This document shows, piece after piece, positions 15,881 to 24,181 of a DNA stretch of 64,000 nucleotides. How positions within the stretch are numbered: the stretch's first letter is position 1; each line of letters starts with the position of its first letter. Location: contig CAXTJM010000001.1 in the NCBI GenBank assembly GCA_964244585.1, positions 124,001 through 188,000 on the forward strand, given 5' to 3'. The notes beneath the pieces were generated by a model. It was not told the origin of the DNA and searched no databases. It saw nothing but the letters and a program-made list of their open reading frames with translations. Both the position numbers and the translations under genes were made by a program. The DNA is from LMUY01 sp964244585 (GTDB lineage Bacteria; Pseudomonadota; Alphaproteobacteria; Acetobacterales; Acetobacteraceae).

Positions 15881-17020
15881 CTAGCCGCAGAACTCCGCCA
15901 CCAACCGGTGCAGCATCGGGGTGCAGGCGTCGAGCTGCTCACTGGCCAGCCATTCCTCCGGCTGATGCGCCTGCGCGATGTCCCCTGGTCCGATGATCAC
16001 CGACGGCATGCCCGCGCGCTGGAAGATCCCTGCCTCCGAGCCATACGCCACCGCCGCCGCCGCATCCCGCCCAAGCAGCTGCAGCAGCCGCGCCTCCAGC
16101 CCCGGCTCGCAGGCCGCCAGGGCCGGGATGCGTGCAGCGACCTCGAACCGGATGCCGCAGGCCGGGTCGACCGCCGCCATGTCCGGCACGACCTCCGCCG
16201 CGACGCGCTGCGCCAGCCCGGCGAGCACCGCATGGTCATCGACGCCGGGGAGCACGCGCATTTCCCAGAAGAACCGGCAGGCGGCAGCCACGATGTTCAG
16301 CGCCTCGCCGCCCTCGATGCGGTTCACCTGGATGGTGCTCCAGGGTGGATCGAAGGCGGGGTCGTGCGGACCAGCCCTCATCTCGGCCCGGACCGCGTTC
16401 ACCCGGGTGATGCATTCGGCCGCCATCATCACGGCGTTGACGCAGCGGTCCGGCTGGGACGAGTGGCCCGGCAGGCCGGCGACATGCGTCCATCCGATCA
16501 GGCCGCCCTTGTGGGCGTTCACCAGGCGCAGTCCGGACGGCTCGCCGATCACCGCCAGGCCGGGCGCCAGATGCGCGCCCACCCATTCGGCCATCGGGCC
16601 GACGCCGGTGCAGCCCACCTCCTCGTCATAGGACAGCGCCAGGTGGACCGGGCGGCGCAGATGCCGCTCGGCCAAGCCGGGCGCCAGGGCGAGGCAGCAG
16701 GCGACGAACCCCTTCATGTCGCAGACGCCGCGGCCGATCAGCCGGCCGCCCGCCTCGCGCATGGTCCAGGGATCGGCGAGCCAGGCCTGGCCGTCCACCG
16801 GCACCACGTCGGTATGCCCGGACAGCACCAGGCCGCCGGGCTGCTCCGGACCGAAGCTGACCAGCAGGTTCGCCTTGGCGCCGTCCGGGCTCGGGAAACG
16901 CCGCAGCCGGGGGGAGAGCGGGGCCAGCAGCGTCTCCACCCAATCGAGCAGCGCCAGGTTGCTGTCGCGGCTGACCGTGGGGAACGCCACCAGGTGCCGT
17001 AACACTTCAACCGGGATCAT
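15881..17020 (-). CDS. argE: Acetylornithine deacetylase/M20 metallopeptidase family
   Basis: This 379-residue di-zinc hydrolase of family M20 has the ligand motifs SGHTDVVPV (H69, D71), GRGVCDMKGF (D101), YDEEVGC (E133/E134) and IGEPSGLRLV. It would cleave an N-acyl group from an amino acid; the sequence fits ArgE (acetylornithine to ornithine). It is the last gene of a transporter operon and overlaps the permease by 4 nt. That placement suggests its job is to process an imported N-acyl amino acid, so the arginine-pathway role is uncertain. Confidence 0.85.
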   Translation of the reverse strand: MIPVEVLRHLVAFPTVSRDSNLALLDWVETLLAPLSPRLRRFPSPDGAKANLLVSFGPEQPGGLVLSGHTDVVPVDGQAWLADPWTMREAGGRLIGRGVCDMKGFVACCLALAPGLAERHLRRPVHLALSYDEEVGCTGVGPMAEWVGAHLAPGLAVIGEPSGLRLVNAHKGGLIGWTHVAGLPGHSSQPDRCVNAVMMAAECITRVNAVRAEMRAGPHDPAFDPPWSTIQVNRIEGGEALNIVAAACRFFWEMRVLPGVDDHAVLAGLAQRVAAEVVPDMAAVDPACGIRFEVAARIPALAACEPGLEARLLQLLGRDAAAAVAYGSEAGIFQRAGMPSVIIGPGDIAQAHQPEEWLASEQLDACTPMLHRLVAEFCG

Positions 17021-17679
17021 CGCGTCGTCCTCTGCTCCAGACGCCCCAGGACCCGCACCAGCGGCCACAGGATGGCGAGGTAAATGATGGCCACGCCGAT
17101 CAGTGGCGTCGGGTTGGCGGTCAGCGCCTGCGCGTCGTTGCCCTGCTTCAGCAATTCCGGCAGCGCCACGACGGAGGCGAGCGAGGTTTCCTTCACGATG
17201 CCGACGCAATTGCCGGTCAGCGGCGGCACCACCACGCGGATGGCCTGCGGCAGCACGACGTGGCGCATGGTCGCGCGGAAATGCAGCCCGAGCGCGCGGG
17301 CTGCCTCCAACTGGCCGCGCGGGATCGCCTGGATGCCGGCGCGGAACACCTCCGCGCTGAAGGCGGCCAGCACGATCGACAGCGCCGTGACGGCGGATGC
17401 GAAGGAGCTGAGCCGGACGCCCATGAACGGCAGCGCGTAATACAGCAGGATCAGCAGGATCAGCATCGGCAGCGCCCGGAACACGTCGGTGAAGCCGGTG
17501 GCCAGCCAACGCACGGGCGCCGGCGCATACAGCCGCAGCATCGCGACCGCCAACCCCAACGGCATGCCGAACACCATCGCGGCCAGTGCGAGTTGCACCG
17601 TCATCCCCAGCCCCGAGAGCAGCAACGGCAGGACGCGGATGAAGACATCCGCATTGAGGAAGGTCTCGGTGAAGCTCAC
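17017..17679 (-). CDS. Polar amino acid ABC transporter permease
   Basis: This 220-residue inner-membrane permease of the HisM/GlnP type has several membrane helices and the EAA loop EAARALGLHFRATMRHVVLPQAIRVV (about 130-155), which docks the ATPase. GTG 17679 overlaps the binding-protein stop codon as GTGA, proving cotranscription in practice. No ATPase gene and no second permease are present in the operon, so an ATPase from elsewhere must serve it. Confidence 0.92.
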   Translation of the reverse strand: MSFTETFLNADVFIRVLPLLLSGLGMTVQLALAAMVFGMPLGLAVAMLRLYAPAPVRWLATGFTDVFRALPMLILLILLYYALPFMGVRLSSFASAVTALSIVLAAFSAEVFRAGIQAIPRGQLEAARALGLHFRATMRHVVLPQAIRVVVPPLTGNCVGIVKETSLASVVALPELLKQGNDAQALTANPTPLIGVAIIYLAILWPLVRVLGRLEQRTTR

Positions 17680-18461
17680 CCGGCGTGCGGTAGCGGCGCG
17701 ACCTTCACGGAGCTCGAGTCCGGCGGCGGCTCGGCCCCGAACCACTTGACGTAGAGCTTGGCGACGCTGCCATCCTGCTTCAGCGTCGTGACCGCATCGT
17801 TGACCTTCACCGTCAACGGGGAGGCCTTGGGCAGCATCATGCCGATCGGCTCGTTCGCCGGGATCAATTCCACCACCCGCATGCCGCGCATGCTCCGAAA
17901 GGCATACAGGGAGCCGAACTGGTCGTTCACCGAGCCATCCACGCGGCCATTGGCCGTGTCGAGCAACATGGCGGCCGCCGTGTCGTAGCTCTTGTTGCCG
18001 GCCAGGCCGAGCCGGTCGGCATTCGCCTTGATCCACGCCTCGCCTGTCGAGCTGGCGATGGCGCCGAGCGTCGCGCCGTGCAGGTCCGCGACACCTGTCA
18101 GCTTCGACGCCGGGCCGGCGATCAGTGCCAGGTTGTCATCCAGATAGGGCTGGGTGAAATCCTGGTTCTTCAGCCGCTCCGACGTGACCGTGATGGAGGA
18201 AATGGCGAGGTCGATCCGGTGCGACGCGGTGGCCGCGAACAGCGCCTGGAAGCCCAGATCGGTGATCTCCACCGTCATGCCCAGCTTCGCCGCCACGGCG
18301 TTCACCAGGTCGATTTCGAATCCCTGGAACTTGCCGGACTCGTCCTTGAACTCGAAGGGCGGGTTGGACGGGTAAGACCCCACCTGCAACGTCTCCGCCG
18401 CGAGCGGTCCGGCTCCGAGCGCCAGCAACACCGCAATGGCGGCCCAACGCAAGTTCCGCAT
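17676..18461 (-). CDS. Polar amino acid ABC transporter substrate-binding protein
   Basis: This 261-residue periplasmic binding protein of the solute-binding family 3 type has a signal peptide (1-22, LGAGPLAAE). FEFKDESGKFQGFEIDLVNAV and DLAISSITVTSERLKNQDFTQPY are the family's ligand-site signatures. Ligand identity, whether a basic, polar or acyl amino acid, cannot be read from sequence. It heads the transporter operon and is followed by the permease and M20 deacylase, all overlapping. Confidence 0.93.
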   Translation of the reverse strand: MRNLRWAAIAVLLALGAGPLAAETLQVGSYPSNPPFEFKDESGKFQGFEIDLVNAVAAKLGMTVEITDLGFQALFAATASHRIDLAISSITVTSERLKNQDFTQPYLDDNLALIAGPASKLTGVADLHGATLGAIASSTGEAWIKANADRLGLAGNKSYDTAAAMLLDTANGRVDGSVNDQFGSLYAFRSMRGMRVVELIPANEPIGMMLPKASPLTVKVNDAVTTLKQDGSVAKLYVKWFGAEPPPDSSSVKVAPLPHAG

Positions 18462-18579
18462 GGCCGACTCCCCCCATGATCCCGAGGCGGCAGGCTATGA
18501 CCATTCGCCGGCCGTGTTGAGTCCGCATCGGCCCGGTCGCGCGATCGGAACGACCGCGCCGCGCAGGCGTCGTGGTGCC

Positions 18580-18960
18580 ATGCGCGACACGCCGCCGGCA
18601 GAGGAGGACCCCACCCGCCCGGCGTTGCTGGCGCGCTGGCTGCACCTGACCCGCACCGTGCTGCCCGGCATGGCGGCGGCGCAGCGCTGGCCGATCCGGC
18701 TGGACCATTGCTTCATGCGCGTCTGCCTGGATGCGGCACTGGGCCAGCGATGGGACCGGGTGGTGCGTCGCCCTGCCGTCCGGCACCTCAGCGACGCGCA
18801 GCTGGACGCTGCCGTGGCCGTCGCGGACCGGATCGCCGCGCAACCGGGTTTGTTGCCGGCGCTTAACCAAGCCAGCCTGCGGTCGCGCCGGCTAGGCGGG
18901 TTGATACCCGGCGAAGCGCTTCTGCCGCCGGCGCAGGATCTGCCAGAACAGCCGCGATGA
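18580..18960 (+). CDS. Conserved hypothetical protein, 126 aa
   Basis: This alpha-helical protein contains ALLARWLHLTRTVLPGMAAAQRWPIRLDHCFMRVCLDAAL and RPAVRHLSDAQLDAAVAVADRIAA, a pattern seen in alphaproteobacterial proteins sometimes annotated as GCN5-related, although no acetyl-CoA loop is visible here. The start ATG 18580 is upstream of the conserved part. The last 69 nt overlap the 3' end of the convergent ferritin-like gene, so the C-terminal tail (about 103-126) is probably an extension rather than core fold. Confidence 0.6.
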   Translation: MRDTPPAEEDPTRPALLARWLHLTRTVLPGMAAAQRWPIRLDHCFMRVCLDAALGQRWDRVVRRPAVRHLSDAQLDAAVAVADRIAAQPGLLPALNQASLRSRRLGGLIPGEALLPPAQDLPEQPR

Positions 18961-19713
18961 CAGGGTGGACAACCGACCGCGCGGCGGCAGGCCGACCGCC
19001 TTCAGGATCATGCCCATGCTGCGCTCGATATGGTTGTAGCGATAGAAGCCCATGGCGCGACCCATATAGCCGGCAATGCACCGCTCGTGCTGGTACGGCA
19101 TGTCCACTGGCTCGTTGCCGCAGTGGAACGCATAGGCGAGTTCGTCATCCTCCGACTCGGTGATGCGGCCGGCCGCGATCCGCAGGCGGCGCAGCACGCT
19201 GATCTTCTCGCGCGCCAGGTAACGACGCATGTGGTCGTAGAACAGCTTGAAATGGCGGTATTCGTCGGCTGCGATCAGCCGGCACACCTGCTCCAGCACC
19301 GGCTCGGCCGTCGCATCCGCCAGGGCAGTGTAGTAGGAGGACGTGCCGGTCTCCACCATGCAGCGAGCAATCAGTTCGCCGGTCTTCGAGCCGCGCACCG
19401 AGGCATCCACGTCAATCGGGACCTTATAGCCTTCGCGGTAACGGTCGAACGCCTGGGCGAATTTCCAGCCGGGGTCGGCCAGTTCCGCCCATTTCCCCAG
19501 CGCATCACCGTGCTGCACCTCCTCGACCGCCCAGTAATCGGACGCCTGGCAGAAGGCAGGATCCTCACGGAACACGCGGGAAAGATAGACTGCGTATTCC
19601 GTGCCGTTGCGCTCCACCATGGCGGCGGACTTCACCAGCTTGACGATATCCGGGTCGACCTTGGCGGCGTCGAACCGGTCCCAGGCAACGTCCTCCAACC
19701 GCCAATGCTTCAT
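18892..19713 (-). CDS. Ferritin-like/diiron protein
   Basis: This 273-residue all-helical protein has paired motifs VEEVQHGDAL (about residues 62-71) and AADEYRHFKLFYDH (about 149-162), the E-x-x-H pairs that hold a diiron centre in ferritin-like and acyl-ACP-desaturase-like folds. A possible first ligand glutamate lies earlier near NGTEYAVYLSRVF. It could be an oxygenase/desaturase-like enzyme or an oxidative-stress diiron protein. No electron-transfer partner is adjacent. A 13-bp palindrome lies upstream at 19789-19801. The ATG at 19713 is the only suitable start. Confidence 0.7.
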   Translation of the reverse strand: MKHWRLEDVAWDRFDAAKVDPDIVKLVKSAAMVERNGTEYAVYLSRVFREDPAFCQASDYWAVEEVQHGDALGKWAELADPGWKFAQAFDRYREGYKVPIDVDASVRGSKTGELIARCMVETGTSSYYTALADATAEPVLEQVCRLIAADEYRHFKLFYDHMRRYLAREKISVLRRLRIAAGRITESEDDELAYAFHCGNEPVDMPYQHERCIAGYMGRAMGFYRYNHIERSMGMILKAVGLPPRGRLSTLSSRLFWQILRRRQKRFAGYQPA

Positions 19714-19788
19714 GACCTGCTTTCGATTGCGCCGCGGCGACGCCGGTGTGTGCCACCATCGCGCCAGGCGTCAACGCCATTGTGACGC

Positions 19789-19801
19789 GAGTGTGACACT
19801 C
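19789..19801. promoter_or_regulatory. 13-bp perfect palindrome upstream of ferritin-like gene
   Basis: GAGTGT-G-ACACTC reads the same on both strands and is preceded by a further TGTGAC. It lies 76 bp upstream of the ferritin-like start and downstream of atpC. It may bind a dimeric regulator. No cognate protein can be named. Confidence 0.35.
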
Positions 19802-19810
19802 GGGGGTGGC

Positions 19811-19832
19811 AGCGTGGTCTGGCAGCCACGCT
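19811..19832 (-). terminator. Stem-loop after atpC
   Basis: A 7-bp stem AGCGTGG/CCACGCT with an 8-nt loop begins at the atpC stop codon (19832-19834) on the transcribed strand. There is no T-tract, so it is either a weak intrinsic terminator or an mRNA-stabilising hairpin for the end of the atp operon. Confidence 0.4.
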
Positions 19833-20236
19833 CAGGCGGCAGCGGCCTCGATCATGGCCCGGGCGGACTGCATGCGGTCCATGGCGGCATCCAGCCTCGG
19901 CACGTCCGCCTTGTCGGCGGCGTTGTAATCGGCTTCCGCGGCGGATAGGCGACGCTCGCCTTCGGCACGGGACAACTCGGCAGTGGGCACCGCCTCGTCG
20001 GCCAGCACGGTGCAACGCTCCGGCGTGATCTCGGCGAAGCCGCCGCTGACATAGAGCTTGTCCGTCAGGCGGCCGCCCTCGTGGATGGCGATGGTGCCGC
20101 CCCGCAGCAGCACGATCATCGGCGCATGGTTCGGCAGCACACCCATCTCGCCCTCGGCGGCAGGGATGACGACCATCTCCACGTCACGCGACAGCAGCAG
20201 CTTTTCCGGGCTGACGATCTCGAGGGCGACCGGCAT
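19832..20236 (-). CDS. atpC: F1 ATP synthase epsilon subunit
   Basis: This 134-residue subunit sits in the central stalk and modulates ATPase activity. The N-terminal beta-sandwich is intact (VALEIVSPEKLLLSRDVEMVVIPAAEGEMGVLPNHAPM), and a C-terminal helical hairpin follows. The gene starts 1 nt inside the atpD stop (TGATG overlap) and is the last of the atpHAGDC operon. Confidence 0.96.
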   Translation of the reverse strand: MPVALEIVSPEKLLLSRDVEMVVIPAAEGEMGVLPNHAPMIVLLRGGTIAIHEGGRLTDKLYVSGGFAEITPERCTVLADEAVPTAELSRAEGERRLSAAEADYNAADKADVPRLDAAMDRMQSARAMIEAAAA

Positions 20237-21666
20237 CAGACCTTCTCCTTCATCCCCTCCGCCTTCTTCACCGCGTCCTCGATGGTGCCGACCATGTAGA
20301 ACGCTGCTTCGGGCAGGTGGTCGTACTCGCCGGCCACGATCGCCTTGAAGCTGCGCACCGTGTCGGCGAGCGGGATGAACACGCCCGGCGTGCCGGTGAA
20401 CACCTCTGCCACGTGGAAGGGCTGGCTGAGGAAGCGCTGGATCTTGCGAGCGCGGGAGACGACGAGCTTGTCCTCCTCCGACAGCTCGTCCATGCCGAGG
20501 ATGGCGATGATGTCCTGCAGCGACTTGTAGGTCTGCAGGATGCGCTGAACCTCACGCGCGGTGTCGTAATGCTCGTCGCCGATGATCCGGGCGTCGAGCG
20601 ACCGGCTGGTGGAGTCGAGCGGGTCGACCGCCGGGTAGATGCCGAGTTCGGCGATGGAGCGGTTCAGCACCGTGGTGGCGTCCAAATGGGCGAAGGACGT
20701 GGCAGGCGCCGGGTCGGTCAGGTCGTCGGCAGGCACGTAGATCGCCTGCACCGAGGTGATCGAGCCTTTCTTGGTGGAGGTGATCCGCTCCTGCAACGCG
20801 CCCATGTCGGTGGCCAAGGTCGGCTGGTAGCCCACGGCGGACGGGATGCGGCCCAGCAGCGCGGACACTTCGGCGCCGGCCTGGGTGAAGCGGAAGATGT
20901 TGTCGACGAAGAACAGCACGTCCTGCCCTTCCTCGTCGCGGAAGTATTCCGCCAGCGACAGGCCGGACAGTGCGACGCGGGCGCGCGCACCCGGCGGCTC
21001 GTTCATCTGGCCGTAAACCAGCGCCACCTTGGAGCCCTCCGTGGTGCCCTCGCCCAGCTTGATGACGCCGGCATCGACCATCTCGTGGTACAGGTCGTTG
21101 CCCTCGCGGGTGCGCTCGCCCACGCCAGCGAACACGGACACGCCGCCATGCGCCTTGGCGATGTTGTTGATCAGCTCCTGGATCAGCACCGTCTTGCCCA
21201 CGCCGGCGCCGCCGAACAGGCCGATCTTGCCGCCCTTCAGATAAGGGGCCAGCAGGTCCACCACCTTGATCCCCGTCACCAGCACCTCGGCGGAGGTCGC
21301 CTGGTCCTCGAAGGAGGGGGCGGCGCGATGGATCGGGTAGGTCATCTTGGCGCCGACCGGGCCGCGGTCATCGATCGGCTCGCCGATCACGTTCAGGATG
21401 CGGCCCAGCGTTTCCGGCCCGACCGGAACGCTGATCGGCGAGCCGGTGTCCAGCACCTCGCTGCCGCGCACCAGGCCGTCGGTGCTGTCCATGGCGATGC
21501 AGCGCACCGTGCGCTCGCCCAACTCCTGGGCCACTTCCATGACCAGCGTGCCGCTCGCCGTCCTGGTGGTCAGCGCGCTCTGGATGAACGGCAGCTCGCC
21601 CTCGAACTGCACGTCCAGCACGGCGCCGAGCACCTGGGTGATCCGGCCTACGTTGTTGCTCGCCAT
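20236..21666 (-). CDS. atpD: F1 ATP synthase beta subunit
   Basis: This 476-residue catalytic subunit makes ATP in the F1 head. The P-loop GGAGVGKTVLIQEL (about 148-161), the catalytic GERTREGNDLYHEM glutamate-containing loop, and DELSEEDKLVVSRARKIQRF near the C-terminus are all present, and the length is normal. A 77-bp intergenic region holding two strong hairpins separates it from atpG, and an AGGAG-like site precedes the ATG. Confidence 0.98.
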   Translation of the reverse strand: MASNNVGRITQVLGAVLDVQFEGELPFIQSALTTRTASGTLVMEVAQELGERTVRCIAMDSTDGLVRGSEVLDTGSPISVPVGPETLGRILNVIGEPIDDRGPVGAKMTYPIHRAAPSFEDQATSAEVLVTGIKVVDLLAPYLKGGKIGLFGGAGVGKTVLIQELINNIAKAHGGVSVFAGVGERTREGNDLYHEMVDAGVIKLGEGTTEGSKVALVYGQMNEPPGARARVALSGLSLAEYFRDEEGQDVLFFVDNIFRFTQAGAEVSALLGRIPSAVGYQPTLATDMGALQERITSTKKGSITSVQAIYVPADDLTDPAPATSFAHLDATTVLNRSIAELGIYPAVDPLDSTSRSLDARIIGDEHYDTAREVQRILQTYKSLQDIIAILGMDELSEEDKLVVSRARKIQRFLSQPFHVAEVFTGTPGVFIPLADTVRSFKAIVAGEYDHLPEAAFYMVGTIEDAVKKAEGMKEKV

Positions 21667-21687
21667 AAGTCACTCTCCTGTTAGGCC

Positions 21688-21732
21688 GGGGACTTCGCCC
21701 CTGGATCCCACCAGAGGACAGTCGTCCTCTGG
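21688..21732 (-). repeat. Double hairpin between atpG and atpD (REP-like element)
   Basis: Two stem-loops stand side by side: GGGG/CCCC arms at 21688-21701, and a perfect 9-bp stem CCAGAGGAC/GTCCTCTGG at 21711-21732 with a 4-nt loop. On the coding strand this resembles a palindromic intergenic unit that I recall as common in Acetobacteraceae. It is the only copy I found in the window. It may stabilise the atpD-atpC mRNA or tune beta-subunit dosage. Confidence 0.6.
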
Positions 21733-21743
21733 ACACCTTGTGG

Positions 21744-22628
21744 TTAGAGGGCTTCGGCCCCGGATATGATCTCGATCAGTTCGCGCGTGATGTTGGCTTG
21801 GCGCGTGCGGTTGTAGTTCAGCGTCAGCTTGTTGATCGCCTCGCCGGCGTTGCGGGTGGCGTTGTCCATCGCCGTCATCCGCGCGCCATGCTCGCCGGCG
21901 CCGCTCTCGAGCTGGGCGCGATAGAGCTGGATGGCGAGGTTCTTCGGCAGCAGCTTGGCGAGGATGGTCTCCTCGTCCGGCTCGAATTCGTAGATCGCCT
22001 GGGCGGTGGCTGGCCCGGCCGGCCCGGTCTCCGTCATCAGCGGCGGGATGATCTGCAATTCGGTCGGGACTTGCGCGATGACCGAGACGAACTTGTTGTA
22101 GACCACGGTGGCGACGTCAAACTCGTCGCGGCCCAGCATCTCCACCGCCTGCATGCCGATCGCCTGCACATCGGCGAAATCGACCTTCTTCTTCCCGGCG
22201 AAAGAGATGTCACCAACGATGTTGGAGGCCATTTCGCGCCGCAGGTAGTCGCGGCCCTTGCGGCCGACGGTGATGATCTTGACCGTCTTGCCCTCGGACA
22301 TCAGCCGCCGTGCCAGATTGCGGGCGGCGCGGCCGACATTGGTGTTGAAGGCGCCGGCCAGGCCGCGATCCGCGGTGATGACGATCAGCAGGTGGACCTT
22401 GTCGTTGCCCGTCCCGGCCAGCATGCGTGGAGCGGTCGGGCTGCCCTGCACGCTCGCGGCCAGCGCGGACAGCATGCGCTCCATCCGCTCGGCATAGGGA
22501 CGCGCCGCCTCCGCTTGCTGCTGGGCACGCCGCAGCTTGCTCGCCGCCACCATCTTCATGGCGGAGGTGATCTTGCGCGTGGATTTCACGCTGTTGATGC
22601 GCGCCCGGAGCGCCTTGAGGCTTGCCAT
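21744..22628 (-). CDS. atpG: F1 ATP synthase gamma subunit
   Basis: This 294-residue rotor shaft protein has the typical helix termini: MASLKALRARINSVKSTRKITSAMKMVAASKLRRAQ at the N-terminus and MTAMDNATRNAGEAINKLTLNYNRTRQANITRELIEIISGAEAL at the C-terminus. It lies 12 bp after atpA and ahead of the double hairpin that precedes atpD. A ~10-residue insert near 215-225 is common in alphaproteobacterial gamma subunits. Confidence 0.97.
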   Translation of the reverse strand: MASLKALRARINSVKSTRKITSAMKMVAASKLRRAQQQAEAARPYAERMERMLSALAASVQGSPTAPRMLAGTGNDKVHLLIVITADRGLAGAFNTNVGRAARNLARRLMSEGKTVKIITVGRKGRDYLRREMASNIVGDISFAGKKKVDFADVQAIGMQAVEMLGRDEFDVATVVYNKFVSVIAQVPTELQIIPPLMTETGPAGPATAQAIYEFEPDEETILAKLLPKNLAIQLYRAQLESGAGEHGARMTAMDNATRNAGEAINKLTLNYNRTRQANITRELIEIISGAEAL

Positions 22629-22640
22629 GGAGCAAAGGCC

Positions 22641-24176
22641 TCAGGCGGTGAAGGACTTGGAAAAGCCCTCCAGGAACGACTTCAGCTTGCCCTCGGTCTC
22701 GGGCTTGATGTCCAGGTCGCCGCGGATGCTGTCCATGATGGACGGCTCGCGCGCCCGCATCTCGCTGATCATCTGCCGCTCGAAGGCGCCGATCTTGCCG
22801 ATATCGACGTTGTCCAGGTAGCCGCGCACACCGGCATACAGCACCACGGCCTGGACCTCGACCGGCATCGGGCTGAATTGCGGCTGCTTCAGCAGCTCCG
22901 TCAGCCGCGCGCCGCGCGCCAGCAATTTCTGCGTGGACGCGTCCAGGTCGGATGCGAACTGCGCGAACGCCGCCATCTCACGATACTGCGCCAATTCCAG
23001 CTTGATCGACCCGGCAACCTTCTTCATCGCCTTGGTCTGCGCCGCGGAGCCCACGCGGGACACGGACAGGCCCACGTTCACCGCCGGGCGGATGCCGCGG
23101 AAGAACAGCTCCGACTCCAGGAAGATCTGGCCGTCGGTAATGGAGATCACGTTGGTCGGGATGTAGGCAGACACGTCTCCTGCCTGCGTCTCGATCACCG
23201 GCAGCGCGGTCAACGAACCGGCACCATTCGCGTCCGACATCTTGGCCGCGCGCTCCAGCAGGCGGGAGTGCAGGTAGAACACGTCGCCTGGATACGCCTC
23301 GCGGCCCGGCGGGCGGCGCAGCAGTAGCGACATCTGGCGGTAGGCGACGGCCTGCTTGGACAGGTCGTCGTACGCGATCATGGCGTGCATGCCGTTGTCG
23401 CGGAAAAACTCGCCCATGGTGGCGCCGGTATAGGGCGCCAGAAACTGCAGCGGCGCCGGGTCAGATGCAGTGGCGGCGACGACGATGGTGTATTCCATCG
23501 CCCCCTGCTCCTCCAGCGTGCGCACGATCTGCGCCACGGTGGATCGCTTCTGGCCGATCGCCACGTAGACGCAATAGAGCTTCTTGCTCTCGTCCGTACC
23601 CTGGTTGGCAGGCTTCTGGTTGATGATGGTGTCCAAGATCACGGCGGTCTTGCCGATCTGCCGGTCGCCGATGATCAGCTCGCGCTGGCCCCGGCCCACC
23701 GGGATCAGCGCGTCGATCGCCTTCAGCCCGGTTTGCATCGGCTCATGCACCGACTTGCGCGGGATGATGCCGGGAGCCTTCTGCTCGACCAGCATCTCCT
23801 TGACGTCGACCAGCGGGCCCTTGCCGTCGATCGGCATGCCCAGCCCGTCCACCACGCGGCCCAACAGGCCCTTGCCGACCGGGACGGACACGATGCGCTG
23901 CGTGCGGCTGACGGTGTCGCCCTCGCGGATCGCCTTGTCGTCGCCGAAGATCACCACGCCGACATTGTCGGTTTCCAGGTTCAGCGCCATGCCGCGCAGC
24001 CCGGCGGACGGGAACTCCACCAGCTCACCGGCCATCACGTTCTGCAGCCCGAACACGCGGGCGATGCCGTCGCCGACGCTCAGCACCTGGCCGGTCTCGG
24101 CCACGTCCTGCTCCCGGTCGAACGAGGCGATCTGCTGCTTGAGGATCTCACTGATTTCGGCGGGACGGATGTCCAT
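22641..24176 (-). CDS. atpA: F1 ATP synthase alpha subunit
   Basis: This 511-residue noncatalytic subunit alternates with beta in the F1 head. The nucleotide loop GDRQIGKTAVILDTI (about 170-184), VAIGQKRSTVAQIV, and the arginine-finger region (NVGLSVSRVGSAAQTKAM) are intact. It follows atpH by 5 nt and precedes atpG by 12, so it lies in the middle of the operon. Confidence 0.98.
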   Translation of the reverse strand: MDIRPAEISEILKQQIASFDREQDVAETGQVLSVGDGIARVFGLQNVMAGELVEFPSAGLRGMALNLETDNVGVVIFGDDKAIREGDTVSRTQRIVSVPVGKGLLGRVVDGLGMPIDGKGPLVDVKEMLVEQKAPGIIPRKSVHEPMQTGLKAIDALIPVGRGQRELIIGDRQIGKTAVILDTIINQKPANQGTDESKKLYCVYVAIGQKRSTVAQIVRTLEEQGAMEYTIVVAATASDPAPLQFLAPYTGATMGEFFRDNGMHAMIAYDDLSKQAVAYRQMSLLLRRPPGREAYPGDVFYLHSRLLERAAKMSDANGAGSLTALPVIETQAGDVSAYIPTNVISITDGQIFLESELFFRGIRPAVNVGLSVSRVGSAAQTKAMKKVAGSIKLELAQYREMAAFAQFASDLDASTQKLLARGARLTELLKQPQFSPMPVEVQAVVLYAGVRGYLDNVDIGKIGAFERQMISEMRAREPSIMDSIRGDLDIKPETEGKLKSFLEGFSKSFTA

Positions 24177-24181
24177 GGTGC

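Noticed and set aside
20317..21684. Long frame antisense to atpD
   Set aside because: It is the complement of the highly conserved beta subunit; the translated sequence has no family pattern and is biased in the same way as other reverse frames.
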